Notes: generated from the letters alone by a model not told the origin. Positions 1 to 8,791 are shown, counted from the first letter of the stretch. The stretch is 64,000 nt of DNA from Paraburkholderia madseniana (GCF_009690905.1 NZ_VOSW01000037.1:1-64000); one strand, 5' to 3'. Numbers and translations are program-made.

Positions 1-19
1 AGATGTGTATAAGAGACAG
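1..19 (+). other. Tn5/Nextera mosaic-end adapter residue
   Basis: The first 19 bases, AGATGTGTATAAGAGACAG, are identical to the Tn5 transposase mosaic end used in Nextera libraries. This is untrimmed library sequence at a contig end, not genomic DNA. Genomic sequence probably begins near base 20. Confidence 0.93.
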
Positions 20-321
20 GTGTAGGTGGTGCAGGCGGGGCAGCGGCGGGCGCGGAAGAGGGCTGGCTCAAACGATTCTCCGGATGGCGATGCGACGGAC
101 GTTCTGCACGGCTTTCTATTCACCACCCGGGCAATGAGCTGGGCGGTCCCTCGAATGCTCGCAAAAAAGCATACCTGTATTCGCGTTTTGGCGTCGTCGA
201 GCCATGCAGATCGGGCGACAGAACTGAATCCGGCAGCGTATGCTCCCGCCTGAGGCCGCATGGAGCGACACCACGCGCGGTGAAACCGAAAGTACGGCGG
301 GTACAGAGAGAGGAATTGAAT
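20..321. other. Left-edge region with no assignable gene
   Basis: The esterase frame is open from base 13 through this stretch, but the translation is Gly/Ala-rich, then Arg/Ser-rich, and does not look like an esterase N-terminus. I could not recognise an upstream gene fragment. The GAGAGGA ribosome-binding site just before 322 indicates that translation starts there. The region probably holds the tail of a neighbouring gene or a promoter; I see nothing definite. Confidence 0.4.
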
Positions 322-981
322 ATGGCTTGGGAGCAATTCGAACACGGCTGGCGGCGCGCGCCGGCGATCACGCCGGCCAAGGCACTCGTGGTGCTGATGC
401 ACGGCGTGGGCAGCAATGCGCGCGATCTGATGCCGCTCGCGGACATCTGGAGCGAGAGTCTGCCGGACGTGGCGTTTGTCTCGCTCGACGGCACTGACGC
501 TTTCGACGGCGGCTTTGGCGGCCGCCAGTGGTTCAGCCTGCGCGATGTCAACGAGGGCAATCGCGAGGCGCGTGTGGCCGCCGCCTATCCGGCATTGCGG
601 CACATGCTCGAGGTGGAACTGGCGCACTGGCAGCTTTCTTTCGATCGGCTTGCATTGGTCGGTTTCTCGCAAGGCTCCATCATGGCGATGCATCACGTGG
701 CGACTAGCGCGGAAGGCGCTGCGGCCGTCGTCGCATTTTCGGGGCGGCTCGCCTCGGTGATCGTCGCGCAGAACGGTACGCCGCTCACGCTCGTGCACGG
801 CGAAGAAGACGAAGTGATCCCGGTACAGGAACTGGAATACGCTGCGGATGCCTTCAGCAACGCCGGCTACACGGTCGATGCGTACGCCTTGCCCGGCATT
901 GGCCACACGATTAACGCGGACGGCGTCGAACTCGGCAAGCAGGCGCTGGAGCATGCGCTCGGCGCTTTGTCGCGCGACTGA
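322..981 (+). CDS. Alpha/beta hydrolase, phospholipase/carboxylesterase family
   Basis: Predicted cytoplasmic serine esterase of 219 aa, the usual size for the small carboxylesterase/phospholipase family. The nucleophile motif GFSQGS places the catalytic Ser near residue 116. A late GEEDEVIP segment supplies the Asp and the GIGHTI segment the His. An LMHGVGSN oxyanion-hole loop lies near residue 26. ATG 322 is chosen because GAGAGGA lies about 7 bases upstream; an in-frame ATG at 280 lacks this and would add 14 unlike residues. There is no signal peptide. Members hydrolyse short acyl esters; the physiological substrate cannot be read from sequence. It stands alone, about 190 bp before the mreB-like gene. 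Confidence 0.85.
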   Translation: MAWEQFEHGWRRAPAITPAKALVVLMHGVGSNARDLMPLADIWSESLPDVAFVSLDGTDAFDGGFGGRQWFSLRDVNEGNREARVAAAYPALRHMLEVELAHWQLSFDRLALVGFSQGSIMAMHHVATSAEGAAAVVAFSGRLASVIVAQNGTPLTLVHGEEDEVIPVQELEYAADAFSNAGYTVDAYALPGIGHTINADGVELGKQALEHALGALSRD

Positions 982-1172
982 CACGGTCCCAATTGAAAAG
1001 TGGCCCTAAAGATTCTGATCTGCTTGCCGTTAACTGCTCATTAGCATGAAAATCACTCCCGCCGCGCGGACCGCGCAACGCCCATCTGGGCGTGCCACGC
1101 GGTTCGGGTGACCGGGGGCGCATTTTCCATATTGCCCTGCAAGGGCGGATAACGACACATCAGAGCCTTCCT

Positions 1173-2225
1173 ATGGCCAGACCGACGCCGTATTACCCGC
1201 TTTTCGATCGACTGTTCCGTCATTCCGTGGCGGTGGACCTCGGCACGGCCAATACCCTCATCTATACCGACAACGGCGGCATCGTGCTGAACGAGCCGTC
1301 CGTCGTGGCTTTCCAGAAAGAGTCGGCCGCCGGGCAAAAACGCGTGACGGCCGTGGGCACCGAAGCGCGCCAGTTGCTCGGCCGCGCGCCGGGCAACGTC
1401 GAAGCCATACGGCCGATGCGGCACGGCGTGATCGCCAACTTTTCCGCTGCCGAACAGATGATCCGGCAATTCGTCGACATGGCCCGGCCGCGGCCGCTGT
1501 TCAGCCGGCGCGCCGCATTCACCCTGTGCGTGCCGGCTGGCGCCACCCAGGTCGAGCGTCGCGCGATCAAGGAAGCCGCGGTGGCAGCCGGCGCTTGGAA
1601 GGTCAGTCTGATCGGCGAATCGCTGGCGTCGGCGGTCGGCGCGGGCCTGCCGGTTTCGGAGGCGACTGGCTCGATGGTGGTCGACATCGGCGGTGGCACG
1701 ACCGAAGTCGGCGTGATCTCGCTCGGCGGCCTCGCGTATAGCGGCTCGATTCGCGTGGGCGGCGACAGTTTCGACATGGCGATCGTCAGTTACGTGCGCA
1801 ATCTGTATGGCGTGCTGCTCGGCGAACAAACCGCCGAACACGTCAAGAAGGGCATCGGTTCGGCCTTGCGCGAGGTGCCGATCGAGCATATGAACGCGAC
1901 CGGGCGCAGCGTCGATGACGGCTTGCCGCGCACGGTTCAGTTGAGCAATCACGATGTCGCCGATGCGATCGAGGGTCCGCTGCGTCAGGTGATCGGCGCG
2001 GTGAAACGTGCGCTTGAAACGGCGCCGGCCGAACTGGTGACCGATATTGCGCACAGCGGCATCGTGTTGACCGGCGGTGGCGCGCTGCTCGGCAATCTGG
2101 GGCGCCGCCTGACCAATGAACTCGGGCTCGAGGTCCGCGTCGCCGATGAACCGCTCACTTGCGCGGTGCGTGGCGCGGGCGCGGCGGCCGCCGCCGGTTT
2201 GCTCGACGATACCGCCTACGAATGA
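1173..2225 (+). CDS. MreB-like actin homologue (orphan paralogue)
   Basis: Bacterial actin of 350 aa, close to the ~347 aa of MreB. The ATPase signatures are all present: phosphate-1 loop VDLGTANTLIY (residues 21-31), phosphate-2 loop VVDIGGGTTEVG, and adenosine motif GIVLTGGGALLGN near the C-terminus. MreB polymerises under the inner membrane and guides wall synthesis. Canonical mreB sits in an mreBCD-rodA cluster; here there is no mreC or mreD, so this is a stand-alone copy that is also diverged, for example GQKRVTAVGTEARQLLGRAP where MreB has a shorter, acidic stretch. ATG 1173 restores the normal MreB N-terminus; a longer frame from 1092 adds an unlikely leader. No strong SD is visible at 1173. 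An ACGCCCA-TC-TGGGCGT hairpin lies about 80 bp upstream (1078-1093). Confidence 0.88.
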   Translation: MARPTPYYPLFDRLFRHSVAVDLGTANTLIYTDNGGIVLNEPSVVAFQKESAAGQKRVTAVGTEARQLLGRAPGNVEAIRPMRHGVIANFSAAEQMIRQFVDMARPRPLFSRRAAFTLCVPAGATQVERRAIKEAAVAAGAWKVSLIGESLASAVGAGLPVSEATGSMVVDIGGGTTEVGVISLGGLAYSGSIRVGGDSFDMAIVSYVRNLYGVLLGEQTAEHVKKGIGSALREVPIEHMNATGRSVDDGLPRTVQLSNHDVADAIEGPLRQVIGAVKRALETAPAELVTDIAHSGIVLTGGGALLGNLGRRLTNELGLEVRVADEPLTCAVRGAGAAAAAGLLDDTAYE

Positions 2226-2471
2226 TTTGATGCGGGACGTCCCGCGTTGCAGGTGGCATGACCCTTCGGGCACGGCGCGCGGCTCGCGAGGCGCTCGGCA
2301 TATAAGGCGCGACACGCACGCCGAACGAGCCTCGGCGCATATTGAATGGCTGTGTGACAATACGCCCCTTGTCCCAAATTCAGGGACGCGAACACGCTTT
2401 CTTCTTCAAATCCTTTTCTAGCCGGCACCGCTGATGGTTTCAGCCGTTGCCGCGCCGTTCGTGAACCACCT

Positions 2472-3329
2472 GTGAATCAATCCGTTTCCGCTTCTTCCTC
2501 TCCCGCATCCCCGTCCTTTATCGAACTGCATAGCGGCTTGCGCATGCCCTATGTGGAAGCCGGGGAAGGTGAACTGCTGCTGTTCGTGCATGGCTCGCTG
2601 TGCGATTACCGCTATTGGCAGCCACAACTCGCGGGTCTGGCGAAGCAATACCGCTGCGTCACGGTGAGTCTCACGCATTACTGGCCGGTGACGGATACCG
2701 AGCCCGACCAGCCGTTTAGCTGGAGCGAACATGCGGATGACGTGGCCGAATTCATCGATCGTTTCGGTGCCGGGCCGGCGCACGTGGTGGGTCATTCTCG
2801 CGGCGGGTGTGTGGCCTTTCATTTCGCCCGGCGCCATCCGCAGTACGTGCGCACGTTGACGCTCGCCGACCCTGGCGGACCGTTGCAGATTGCCGGGCGA
2901 CCGCCCGCGAGTTTGCCGGAGACCGTGAACGCATTGCGCGCAAAAGCCGCGCAGTTGATCGAAACAGGTGAGGTGGAAGCGGGCTTGCAACTGTTCGTCG
3001 ATTCGGTGAGCCGCCCTGGTTTCTGGGCGATGAGCACGCCGGGTTTTCGCAAGATGGCGACTGACAACGCACACACGCTCGCGCGTCAATTCCGCGACCC
3101 GTTGCCGGCTTACCTACCCGAGCAGGCGGCCGAGGTGCGCTGCCCGGTGCTGCTGATCGACGGAGAAAAGAGTCCCGACATGTTCCGCCGCACGGCGACG
3201 GCCCTGCAAACATGGCTGCCGGATACACGCCGCGAAACGGTGCGCGGCGCCTCGCACGGGATGAATCTCGCGCATCCGGCAGCATTCAATCGTTACGTCG
3301 ACGAGTTCATTCGCTCAGTGGACGTTTGA
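2472..3329 (+). CDS. Alpha/beta hydrolase
   Basis: A 285 aa alpha/beta-hydrolase fold protein. The oxyanion region LLLFVHGSLCDY is near residue 36, the nucleophile elbow GHSRGG puts Ser at about 109, LLIDGEKSPD carries the acid, and GASHGMN gives the His near the C-terminus. It lacks a signal peptide. Substrate is unknown; the family includes esterases, C-C hydrolases and haloperoxidase-like enzymes. The start is GTG 2472, overlapping by four bases (GTGA) the stop of a 13-codon ORF at 2434-2475. This could be a leader peptide or chance; ATG at 2544 would be too short. The gene converges with the small gene at 3344-3745. Confidence 0.82.
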   Translation: MNQSVSASSSPASPSFIELHSGLRMPYVEAGEGELLLFVHGSLCDYRYWQPQLAGLAKQYRCVTVSLTHYWPVTDTEPDQPFSWSEHADDVAEFIDRFGAGPAHVVGHSRGGCVAFHFARRHPQYVRTLTLADPGGPLQIAGRPPASLPETVNALRAKAAQLIETGEVEAGLQLFVDSVSRPGFWAMSTPGFRKMATDNAHTLARQFRDPLPAYLPEQAAEVRCPVLLIDGEKSPDMFRRTATALQTWLPDTRRETVRGASHGMNLAHPAAFNRYVDEFIRSVDV

Positions 3330-3343
3330 ATTGCCGGTGCAGT

Positions 3344-3745
3344 TCAGGCCTTGCGATGCGCGTCTTTATCGAGCGCGCGTTCCGCGGCTTCGCCGACGAG
3401 GCCGTGGTAGTACAGATGCACGCCGATCGCGAGCGAATCGTTGCGAATTTCGTGGAAGGCCTTCCATGCCTTCACCGGGTCTTTGAACAGCAGATAGTGC
3501 GCTTCCTGCGCGATCAGATCCGCGACTTCATGCAGGCCATGGCCGTGCAAAACATCCACCAGCGTATCGAGACTGCGATGGGTGCGCGCATCGGTACGCG
3601 GGTAAAGCATATGCAGCACCGCCACGTCTTGCGTCTTCAACGCTGCTGACAACGCCACGACGATATCCTGATGATTCAGCGCGGTGACGATGTTGTCTTC
3701 GGTATGGACGTGATCCGGAAACAGTGTTTCGAGTGAGGCGTTCAT
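3344..3745 (-). CDS. Hypothetical protein, mostly helical
   Basis: A 133 aa soluble protein that I do not recognise. It is rich in Ala, Leu, His and acidic residues and reads as continuous amphipathic helices with no cysteines, no signal peptide and no membrane segment. The His-rich segments (LHGHGLHEV, VHLYYHGL) could bind metal, but this is speculation. It is judged real because AAGGAAGGA lies just upstream of ATG 3745, codon use is normal, and a terminator-like hairpin sits in its leader. It is convergent with the alpha/beta hydrolase, 14 bp apart. Confidence 0.7.
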   Translation of the reverse strand: MNASLETLFPDHVHTEDNIVTALNHQDIVVALSAALKTQDVAVLHMLYPRTDARTHRSLDTLVDVLHGHGLHEVADLIAQEAHYLLFKDPVKAWKAFHEIRNDSLAIGVHLYYHGLVGEAAERALDKDAHRKA

Positions 3746-3774
3746 CTGGTCCTTCCTTGTTCTTCTGGCTGATT

Positions 3775-3802
3775 AAAAAGGCCCGCCGTAGAACGGCGGG
3801 CC
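3775..3802 (-). terminator. Intrinsic terminator/attenuator in the leader of the 3344-3745 gene
   Basis: The perfect 9 bp stem GGCCCGCCG/CGGCGGGCC (3780-3788 with 3794-3802, 5-base loop) is followed, in the leftward direction, by five Ts. This is a canonical Rho-independent terminator for leftward transcripts only. It lies about 30 bases upstream of the start codon at 3745, where it could act as an attenuator or end a short upstream RNA. Confidence 0.75.
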
Positions 3803-4179
3803 AAAGACAGCGATGTGTTCGCAGGGGAAGCAAAACACGGATTCAGTATCGCAGAGCAGCGTCGCTTGTGCAGCCTGACGGCCGCAAAACATTGTTGCAG
3901 CAAGCGTACTAACTTTCATTTGGCTGGCAACGTCGCCCGGCGGACTCAGCGCGTTTTCGTGCCGCGTACTTCGGCTTATTTCTGCGTGTTTCCGGCGATT
4001 ACGCCTATCTGTCAGGCAACGAATGTTGCGCCAGCCGAGATGGATTGTTGCTGTCAATCGCCGCAATCAAAGCACCTTCGGACCGTAGAATGCGAAGCGG
4101 AGCCTGAGCATGCCACGCGGCGATCCGACGATCGAGCATGCCGGCACGTGTGCGATGTGAAAGTAAAAGGAACGTGTAG
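3803..4179. other. Intergenic region upstream of gltA
   Basis: There is no convincing ORF. It should contain the gltA promoter and the leftward promoter of the small gene at 3344-3745. An AAAAGGAACG ribosome-binding site stands before gltA. The sdh genes that adjoin gltA in several proteobacteria are not present here. Confidence 0.6.
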
Positions 4180-5478
4180 ATGAACTCGAAGACACACGCA
4201 ACGCTGAGCTTTTCCGACAGCGATCAGACGATTGATTTGCCGATTTATCAGGGCACGCTCGGGCCGGATGTCATCGACATTCGCAAGCTGTATGGCCAGA
4301 CTGGCAAGTTCACGTACGACCCGGGTTTCATGTCCACGGCGGCATGCAATTCCGAAATCACGTATATCGACGGTGACAAAGGCGAGCTGCTGTACCGCGG
4401 TTATCCGATCGACAATCTGGCGCAAAACGCCGACTTCCTCGAATCCTGCTACCTGCTGCTGAAGGGCGAACTGCCGAATGCGGAGCAGAAGGAAGAGTTC
4501 GTCAACACGGTCACTCAGCACACGATGGTGCACGAGCAGATGCATTTCTTCTTCCGCGGTTTCCGCCGCGACGCGCACCCAATGGCGATTCTGGTCGCCG
4601 CAGTGGGTGCATTGTCGGCCTTCTATCACGACTCGCTCGACATCAATAACCAGCAACACCGTGACGTGTCCGCGATCCGCATGATTGCGAAGCTGCCGAC
4701 GCTGGTGGCGATGGCGTACAAGTACACCGTGGGCCAGCCTTTCGTTTATCCGAAGAACGACCTGTCGTACAGCGCGAATTTCATGCGGATGATGTTCGCC
4801 AATCCGGCGGAAGAGTACGAGGTCAACGACGTGCTGGTGCGCGCGCTGGATCGCATTCTGATTCTGCATGCGGATCACGAGCAGAATGCGTCGACCTCGA
4901 CGGTGCGTCTCGCGGGTTCGTCTGGCGCTAATCCTTTCGCGTGTATCGCAGCGGGTATTGCATGCCTGTGGGGTCCGGCGCACGGTGGTGCGAATGAAGC
5001 CGCATTGAACATGCTGGAAGAGATTGGTTCGGTCGACAACATTCCTGAGTTCATTGCGAAGGTGAAGGACAAGAACTCCGGCGTGAAGCTGATGGGGTTT
5101 GGTCATCGCGTCTACAAGAACTATGATCCGCGCGCGAAGCTGATGCGTGAGACCTGTCACGAAGTGCTCGAAGAGCTGGGTCTGCATGATGACCCGTTGT
5201 TCAAGCTCGCGATGGCGCTCGAGAAGATTGCGCTTGAAGATGAATACTTCGTTTCGCGCAAGCTTTATCCGAATGTCGATTTCTACTCGGGGATTGTGCA
5301 GCGTGCGTTGGGGATTCCGACTGCGATGTTTACGTGTATCTTCGCGATGGCGCGGACGGTGGGGTGGATTGCGCAGTGGAATGAAATGATCGCTGATCCT
5401 GAGCAGAAGATTGGGCGGCCGCGGCAATTGTTCGTGGGGGAGACTCAGCGTGAGGCTCTGCCGCTTTCCAAGCGGTAA
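4180..5478 (+). CDS. gltA: Citrate synthase
   Basis: Type II (hexameric, Gram-negative) citrate synthase of 432 aa. It condenses oxaloacetate and acetyl-CoA to citrate, the entry step of the TCA cycle, in the cytoplasm. The catalytic signature GFGHRVYKNYDPRA holds the key His and adjacent residues near position 307. HADHEQNASTSTVR is the substrate-binding His segment, and DVDFYSG near 365 (here NVDFYSG) supplies the catalytic Asp. The N-terminal small domain typical of NADH-sensitive enzymes is present. Start ATG 4180 has AAAAGGAACG eight bases upstream. The gene stands alone and is followed immediately by the long inverted-repeat element. Confidence 0.97.
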   Translation: MNSKTHATLSFSDSDQTIDLPIYQGTLGPDVIDIRKLYGQTGKFTYDPGFMSTAACNSEITYIDGDKGELLYRGYPIDNLAQNADFLESCYLLLKGELPNAEQKEEFVNTVTQHTMVHEQMHFFFRGFRRDAHPMAILVAAVGALSAFYHDSLDINNQQHRDVSAIRMIAKLPTLVAMAYKYTVGQPFVYPKNDLSYSANFMRMMFANPAEEYEVNDVLVRALDRILILHADHEQNASTSTVRLAGSSGANPFACIAAGIACLWGPAHGGANEAALNMLEEIGSVDNIPEFIAKVKDKNSGVKLMGFGHRVYKNYDPRAKLMRETCHEVLEELGLHDDPLFKLAMALEKIALEDEYFVSRKLYPNVDFYSGIVQRALGIPTAMFTCIFAMARTVGWIAQWNEMIADPEQKIGRPRQLFVGETQREALPLSKR

Positions 5479-5480
5479 AG

Positions 5481-5730
5481 GTTTTGGGTTTTTGCCTTTG
5501 CGGCGCTTATTTGTCTGAGTGCCTGGGGCTTTGGCCTTTCCTTGATTTGTTAGTGGTCGATTAGCGTTGCCCCTGTGCGGGGCGGCACTTACTTCTCTTT
5601 GCCGGCTGCAAAGAGAAGTAAGCAAGAGAAAGCAGCTCAAACCGCTACTGCTAAGTGGGGCCCGTGGTCTGCTGCGGGTAGTGGCGCATCTGGAATCTGT
5701 GTTCGTGCCCCTGCATACGCCAGTGACAAG
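5481..5730 (+). repeat. Left arm of the inverted repeat
   Basis: The arm contains an inner perfect hairpin, CTTACTTCTCTTTGC paired with GCAAAGAGAAGTAAG (about 5588-5622), which could terminate transcripts from gltA. It matches the reverse complement of 6063-6312 almost throughout, apart from a few substitutions and small indels. Confidence 0.8.
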
Positions 5731-6062
5731 GGCGTCATACTTCCGGCGGCGCTGCGCGCGCCGAAGCGTACTTCATCAAACCACCCGCTACGTTTTGACG
5801 CTCACGCCTCGCCAACAGGTCGTGGCTCGTCGTTGCACCGCCATTACCATTGCGATTCCGATTGGAACGGTAACCGCGTCTGCGATCGGGACGGGGACGA
5901 TGATTGCCGCGCACCGACATATCATTTGAAGAGGGGTTCCGGGGTGAATGCGGAGGCGCGTCGCCGAGGCGAAGCCGACGGCCCCCACGGACCTCGACCG
6001 AAGCCCGTGGTTTCCCATGCAGACCCGTCCGCGACGCACGTAGTGCGGAGTGGGAGCGGATG

Positions 6063-6312
6063 AGTCCTTTGTCACTAACGCGGAATGTGCGAGAACACAG
6101 ATTCCAGATGCACCACTACCCGCGGCAGACCACGGTGCCCACTTAGCAGGAGCGGTTTGAGCTGCTTTCTCTTGCTTACTTCTCTTTGCAGCCGGCAAAG
6201 AGAAGTAAGTGCCGCCCCGCACAGGGGCAACGCTAATAGACCACTAACAAAACAAGGAAAGGCCAAAGCCCCAAGAACACAGACAAAAGCGCCGCGCAGG
6301 CAAAAAACCTGC
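6063..6312 (-). repeat. Right arm of the inverted repeat
   Basis: This is the reverse-complement copy of the left arm, including the same 15 bp inner hairpin (about 6174-6208). Its outer end, a CCTTTCCTTG-type segment, lies ~200 bp before the glucosidase start. Confidence 0.8.
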
Positions 6313-6457
6313 ACTTGGTGCAAAAAACCCTGCACATCCCATGCCAAACCAAAACCCAGAAACTCCTCTGTGATAAGTTCGTCTGACGCGGACAGACCCT
6401 CTACAATCGGAATCGACCAGCCAGCCCTCAACAGCATCCGAACCCGAAAGTCAACGT

Positions 6458-6491
6458 GAAAGCGAAAGCGAAAGCGAACCCGAACCCGAAC
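6458..6491 (+). repeat. Hexanucleotide tandem repeat in the leader of the glucosidase gene
   Basis: Three GAAAGC units are followed by two GAACCC units and a partial GAAC, ending six bases before the AGGAG ribosome-binding site. The array is short and imperfect. Changes in copy number would alter leader length but not reading frame. Confidence 0.7.
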
Positions 6492-6508
6492 ACCATAGGA
6501 GCGACCTG

Positions 6509-8791
6509 ATGCAGCAGCCAGAAGCCCTCGGCGGCCTGTCCCACTCGGGCGGAATCGACCACCGCGAACCCGAGCCGGACGGCGCATTCATCCCGACGGA
6601 AAACCTCAACGTCGCAAGCGCCACCCAGCACGTGCTGAAGTCTGGCGACACCTTTATCGTCAACGACCCCCTCGGCGATATCACCGGCCACGACGACGGC
6701 CTGTTCGTCAACGACACCCGCGTCCTCTCGAACCTGCGCCTTACATTCGGCGGCCGCGCGCCCTCGCTGCTGTCAGGCAGCGTCAGCAGCGACAACACCT
6801 CGTTCACCGCGCATCTGACCAACCGCCCCCTGCCGCCGCTCGGCGGCGACAGCACACCGGAAGGCGTGATCCACGTCGAACGCGTGCGTGTGCTCTCCGG
6901 CACCGTGCTCAACGAAGCCATCGAACTCACCAACTACGGCACGAGCGATGCAGTCGTGCCACTGTCCATCTCCTTCGCCAGCGACTTTCGCGACATGTTC
7001 GAAGTGCGCGGCCTCAGGCGCGACAAACAGGGTCGTGTCGAACCGGCGCGCGTCGAGAACCGCGAAGTGCTGCTCGGCTATGTCGGCCTCGATGACGTGG
7101 CGCGCAATGTGCAGATCGCCTTCTTGCCGGAACCGGACAAGCTCTTCGCCGATCGCGCGGACTACACCGTCAAGCTGCCGGCGCAAGCGTGCGTATCGAT
7201 CTATCTGTCCATCTCGGTGCAAGTCGTCGCGCAAGCCGACAAGCCTGCCGCGGGCGTTGCGCAACCCACCCATGCGGTGAGCGAAGCCCATCTTTCGCAA
7301 ATCGATGCGGAGCGCCCACGCGTCGGCCGCGCTGCTGTGCGCGCCGCACTGGTCGACGCCCACCTGGTGATGCGTGAGCGCCGCCGCGTCACCGCCCGAG
7401 TGCGTTCGAGCAATCCGCTCTTCAACGCATGGATCGACCGTTCGCTTGCCGACCTGGGTCTGCTGACGACCGATCTCGCCACCGGCCCGTATCCCTACGC
7501 CGGTATCCCGTGGTTCTCAACGCCGTTCGGCCGCGATGCAATCATCACGTCGTTGCAAACGCTGTGGCTGCAACCGAATCTCGCCGCGGGCGTACTGCGC
7601 TTTCTAGCCGAACATCAGGCACGCGAGAATTCGCCGTTTCGTGACGCAGCGCCCGGAAAGATCATGCACGAGATGCGTAAGGGCGAAATGGCCGCCACCG
7701 GCGAAGTGCCGTTCGCGCTGTACTACGGCGGCGTCGACAGCACGCCGCTCTTCATCGTGCTGGCCGGCGCTTATGCGGCACGCACGGGTGATCTCGCACT
7801 GGTCGACGAACTGTGGCCGGCATTGGAGCGCGCGGCGCAGTGGGTCGCGGGCGTGTGCGACAAGAACCGTTACGGTCTGCTGGACTATCAGCGCGAGTCC
7901 GACGGCGGTCTCGCCAATCAAGGCTGGAAAGACAGCCACGATTCGGTCTTCCACGCCGACGGCCGTTTCCCCGACGGCCCGATTGCACTCGTCGAAGTGC
8001 AGGCATATGCGAGTGCCGCCTTCGATACGATGGCTCACTTTGCCAAGCTGCGCGGACTGCACGATCAGGCCAAGCAATACAGCGAGCGCGCCAAGAAAAT
8101 CCGTCAGTGCGTCGAAGAAAAGTACTGGATGGAAGAATCCGGCTTCTACGGCATCGCGCTCGACGGCCACGGCGAACTGTGCCGCGTGATGGCGTCGAAT
8201 GCGGGCCACTTGCTCGCCTTCGGTTTGCCCTCGCGTGAGCGGGGCGAAGCGGTGGTGCACGCGCTCGACTCCACGCTGTTCCATACCGGCTGGGGCGTGC
8301 GTACGCTGGCCGCAAGCCAGGCGCGCTTCAACCCGATGGCGTACCACAACGGCTCGGTCTGGCCGCATGACAACGCGCTCTGCGCACGCGGCCTATCACG
8401 CTACGGCGGCAAGGCGGCGGCCGTGCGGCTGTTGCAGGCGCTGTTCCAGGCAGCAGTCAATTTCGACATGCGCTTACCCGAGCTGTTCTGCGGTTTCCCT
8501 CGGCGGCGGGGCGAGCCGCCTACCGCCTATCCGGTCGCCTGTCTGCCGCAAGCCTGGGCGGCGGGCTCGCCGTTCATGATGCTCGAAGCCTGTCTGGGTA
8601 TCACGATCGATGCGGAGCGGCGCGAAGTCGTGATCGAGCAGCCCATGCTGCCCGAGGGCATCGACTGGCTCGAAGTCGGCGATCTGAAGGTGGGCGATTC
8701 GTCGGTGTCGATCACGTTCCGGCGGATCGGCGACAAGGTGGTCGCGTCGGCAGCCGAGCAGGGCGACGTGCGGGTGGTCGCGCTGCTGTAG
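6509..8791 (+). CDS. Glycogen-debranching-type amylo-alpha-1,6-glucosidase
   Basis: A 760 aa cytoplasmic glycoside hydrolase of the bacterial glycogen debranching family. The N-terminal beta-rich domain (about 40-240) carries the family landmark GHDDGLFVNDTRVLS. The C-terminal (alpha/alpha)6 catalytic domain (about 310-745) contains GIPWFSTPFGRDA, NQGWKDSHD and HNGSVWPHDNA; acidic residues in these segments are the likely catalytic pair, by family analogy. The usual role is hydrolysis of alpha-1,6 branches or related glucans, sometimes linked to trehalose metabolism or stress. AGGAG lies 7 bases before ATG 6509. It has no glg or tre neighbours, so the exact glucan substrate is open. Confidence 0.88.
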   Translation: MQQPEALGGLSHSGGIDHREPEPDGAFIPTENLNVASATQHVLKSGDTFIVNDPLGDITGHDDGLFVNDTRVLSNLRLTFGGRAPSLLSGSVSSDNTSFTAHLTNRPLPPLGGDSTPEGVIHVERVRVLSGTVLNEAIELTNYGTSDAVVPLSISFASDFRDMFEVRGLRRDKQGRVEPARVENREVLLGYVGLDDVARNVQIAFLPEPDKLFADRADYTVKLPAQACVSIYLSISVQVVAQADKPAAGVAQPTHAVSEAHLSQIDAERPRVGRAAVRAALVDAHLVMRERRRVTARVRSSNPLFNAWIDRSLADLGLLTTDLATGPYPYAGIPWFSTPFGRDAIITSLQTLWLQPNLAAGVLRFLAEHQARENSPFRDAAPGKIMHEMRKGEMAATGEVPFALYYGGVDSTPLFIVLAGAYAARTGDLALVDELWPALERAAQWVAGVCDKNRYGLLDYQRESDGGLANQGWKDSHDSVFHADGRFPDGPIALVEVQAYASAAFDTMAHFAKLRGLHDQAKQYSERAKKIRQCVEEKYWMEESGFYGIALDGHGELCRVMASNAGHLLAFGLPSRERGEAVVHALDSTLFHTGWGVRTLAASQARFNPMAYHNGSVWPHDNALCARGLSRYGGKAAAVRLLQALFQAAVNFDMRLPELFCGFPRRRGEPPTAYPVACLPQAWAAGSPFMMLEACLGITIDAERREVVIEQPMLPEGIDWLEVGDLKVGDSSVSITFRRIGDKVVASAAEQGDVRVVALL

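Larger units (their letters stand above)
5481..6312. repeat. Long inverted-repeat element downstream of gltA
   Basis: This ~830 bp segment fills the whole gltA/glucosidase intergenic gap. It is built of two ~250 bp arms in opposite orientation around a ~330 bp centre. The arms match with only scattered differences, so transcripts could fold into a very long hairpin. ORFs read inward from each arm begin with the same peptide (MRGGTYFSLPAAKRS), which shows shared ancestry rather than coding. There is no transposase. From memory, ORFs of this kind recur in Paraburkholderia genomes, suggesting a dispersed non-autonomous repeat family. Confidence 0.85.

Noticed and set aside
3773..4066. 97-codon minus-strand ORF upstream of gltA
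   Set aside because: It runs through the terminator hairpin, lacks a ribosome-binding site and has no recognisable features.
4054..5640. 528-codon open frame opposite gltA
   Set aside because: It is antisense to a textbook citrate synthase, is Arg/His-rich with no domain character, and has no ribosome-binding site. It is a high-GC shadow.
5567..6222. ORFs inside the inverted repeat beginning MRGGTYFSLPAAKRS
   Set aside because: The same peptide is read inward from both arms and encodes the hairpin sequence itself. There is no fold or ribosome-binding site; it is repeat sequence, not genes.
5481..6312. Insertion sequence
   Set aside because: No transposase, no target-site duplication that I could identify, and arms far longer than IS terminal repeats.
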